Source: Sulfomarinibacter sp963733915 | GTDB taxonomy: Bacteria; Acidobacteriota; Thermoanaerobaculia; Thermoanaerobaculales; Sulfomarinibacteraceae | Length of the DNA: 64,000 bases | Reading direction: 5' to 3' | NCBI GenBank assembly: GCA_963733915.1 | Contig: CAVTEP010000004.1 | Location: 118,924-182,923 of the forward strand | Shown here: one piece after another, positions 63,206 through 64,000 of the stretch | Numbering within the stretch: position 1 is the stretch's first letter | Layout: every line of letters starts with the position of its first letter | The notes under the pieces: generated by a model | Seen by the model: only the letters and a program-made list of their open reading frames with translations | Databases searched by the model: none | Told to the model about the DNA's origin: nothing | Translations under genes and position numbers: made by a program

Positions 63206-64000
63206 ATGATTCCCTGGTCTTCACTTTCCCCGAAGTCCACCCGGAGGCCACGCCTCCGCATCGACTTCCAACGCACCCTCCGCATCCCCGACGACGGCCG
63301 CGACTACCCGCTGCCGCCCGGCCTCGGCAACTTCCCCATCCGCCACGTCGACGACCACCACGACCGCGTCCCCGAGCGCTGGCTCCAGCACGGCGGCGTC
63401 ATGCTGCCCATGTACCAGTCCGAGGCCATGTGGCTGAACTTCAGCGCCGTCCTACGTCGACCACCAGGGCACCTACCCCTTCGCCATCAAGATCGCCACC
63501 GGCAAGTCCAACGCCGTCTCCGGCAAGCCGTGGGAAGAAAAGCTCAACCGCCGCCCGCAGGACTACGTCGTCGCCCCCGAACAGCCCTGGCTCGACGGCT
63601 ACTGCGTCGAGAAGGGCATCATCCGCCAGTTCGTCGCCATGCCCCTCGGCGCCGGCTACACCGCCGAGGAGCAGCTCACCGGCGAAGCCGAGCACGGCGG
63701 CCTCCAGATCATGGTCTACCCCATGAAACGCGAGATCTTCGAGGAGAGGTTTCCGAAGCGGGAGCGACGCCGCCCGGATGCTGCAGCGAGATGTTCGACT
63801 TGCTGGAATGCGTCCTGCGCTGCGCCTCCATGGACATGGGCCTCGCCCCCGGCGGCCGCATGCGCCAGGAGATCTACGACGACCCCTACGACCTCTCCGA
63901 CTGGGACACCGCTCACACCAGCCGCTGCTTCGTCCACATCGCCAACTCCATGGTGTGGCGCTCGATCACCGGCCAGAACCCGCCCACCGTCCCGCCGACC
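63206..64000 (+). CDS. Conserved hypothetical protein, 3' partial and frameshifted
   Basis: The first 80 codons are open: RLRIDFQRTLRIPDDGRDYP, GNFPIRHVDDHHDRVPERW, LPMYQSEAMWLNFSA. An extra G near 63449 shifts the frame; it continues YPFAIKIATGKSNAVSGKPW, DYVVAPEQPWLDGYCVEKG, RQFVAMPLGAGYTAEEQLTG, HGGLQIMVYPMKREIF. Another shift near 63770 gives MFDLLECVLRCASMDMG and on to the edge. I recall this as a widespread family in actinobacteria and relatives, annotated only as hypothetical or membrane protein. No transmembrane part is visible here. Confidence 0.6.
   Translation, partial: MIPWSSLSPKSTRRPRLRIDFQRTLRIPDDGRDYPLPPGLGNFPIRHVDDHHDRVPERWLQHGGVMLPMYQSEAMWLNFSAVLRRPPGHLPLRHQDRHRQVQRRLRQAVGRKAQPPPAGLRRRPRTALARRLLRREGHHPPVRRHAPRRRLHRRGAAHRRSRARRPPDHGLPHETRDLRGEVSEAGATPPGCCSEMFDLLECVLRCASMDMGLAPGGRMRQEIYDDPYDLSDWDTAHTSRCFVHIANSMVWRSITGQNPPTVPPT

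Overview
The window is GC-rich DNA, coding on both strands, with large Ser/Thr protein kinases carrying AAA and TPR modules, several two-component proteins, glycine-rich RRM proteins and many short palindromic intergenic repeats. This would suit an Acidobacteriota genome of the Thermoanaerobaculia type. That placement is an inference from gene content; no rRNA or tRNA gene was seen.

Left part (1-31.5 kb), mostly chromosomal: a lumazine-binding-like fold, SUI1/YciH, an MscS channel behind a membrane ATPase, a secreted beta-lactamase-fold hydrolase, a MerR regulator with the PEP synthase regulator ppsR, a degenerate S24 repressor divergent from two tandem paralogs, a frameshifted lipoprotein-sulfatase, an operon of cytidylate-kinase-like protein, TSUP transporter, response regulator and histidine kinase, an FHA-cyclase, an F420-type reductase, a large Ser/Thr kinase-AAA-TPR protein, and a hybrid histidine kinase coupled to a response regulator fused to a thioredoxin-reductase-like flavoprotein.

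Five copies of a short RRM protein (20.1, 22.6, 27.1, 32.0 and 35.4 kb, all minus strand) punctuate this stretch. Each has the same terminator, a recognisable promoter and a roughly 110-nt leader. The leader hairpins change in a compensatory way between copies, so the leader is probably a structured regulatory RNA. Copy 4 has lost its start codon and lies in a decayed duplicate of the block that holds an antitoxin, a mazF toxin and RRM copy 5.

Middle part (31.5-52 kb), accessory: two MazF-type toxin pairs, an aldo/keto reductase, a 183-bp MITE-like element, a secreted truncated hemoglobin, DUF3795 and beta-helix proteins, a second (frameshifted) kinase-TPR protein, a Cys-rich repeat protein, three DUF4143 ATPases each with its own palindrome next to the start codon, YefM-YoeB with YoeB tail fragments elsewhere, and a Fic protein. 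Intergenic spaces hold three palindromic repeat families and composite AT-rich heptamer repeats.

Right part (52-64 kb): a DPP-IV-like peptidase, a promoter + SAM-II-like riboswitch + terminator unit with no recognisable methionine gene, two ADP-ribosylglycohydrolase genes with two companion genes, an AbiEi/AbiEii pair, a double-DTGA aspartyl protease, a GIY-YIG protein, an XRE regulator with a probably leaderless promoter, and a partial conserved protein. Most genes after 55.3 kb carry several single-base frameshifts, either assembly error or very recent decay; the GIY-YIG and XRE genes are intact. A leader module with an identical layout (short reading frame plus a covarying GAAA-loop hairpin) precedes both the third DUF4143 ATPase and abiEi. 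It is the strongest candidate here for something undescribed.
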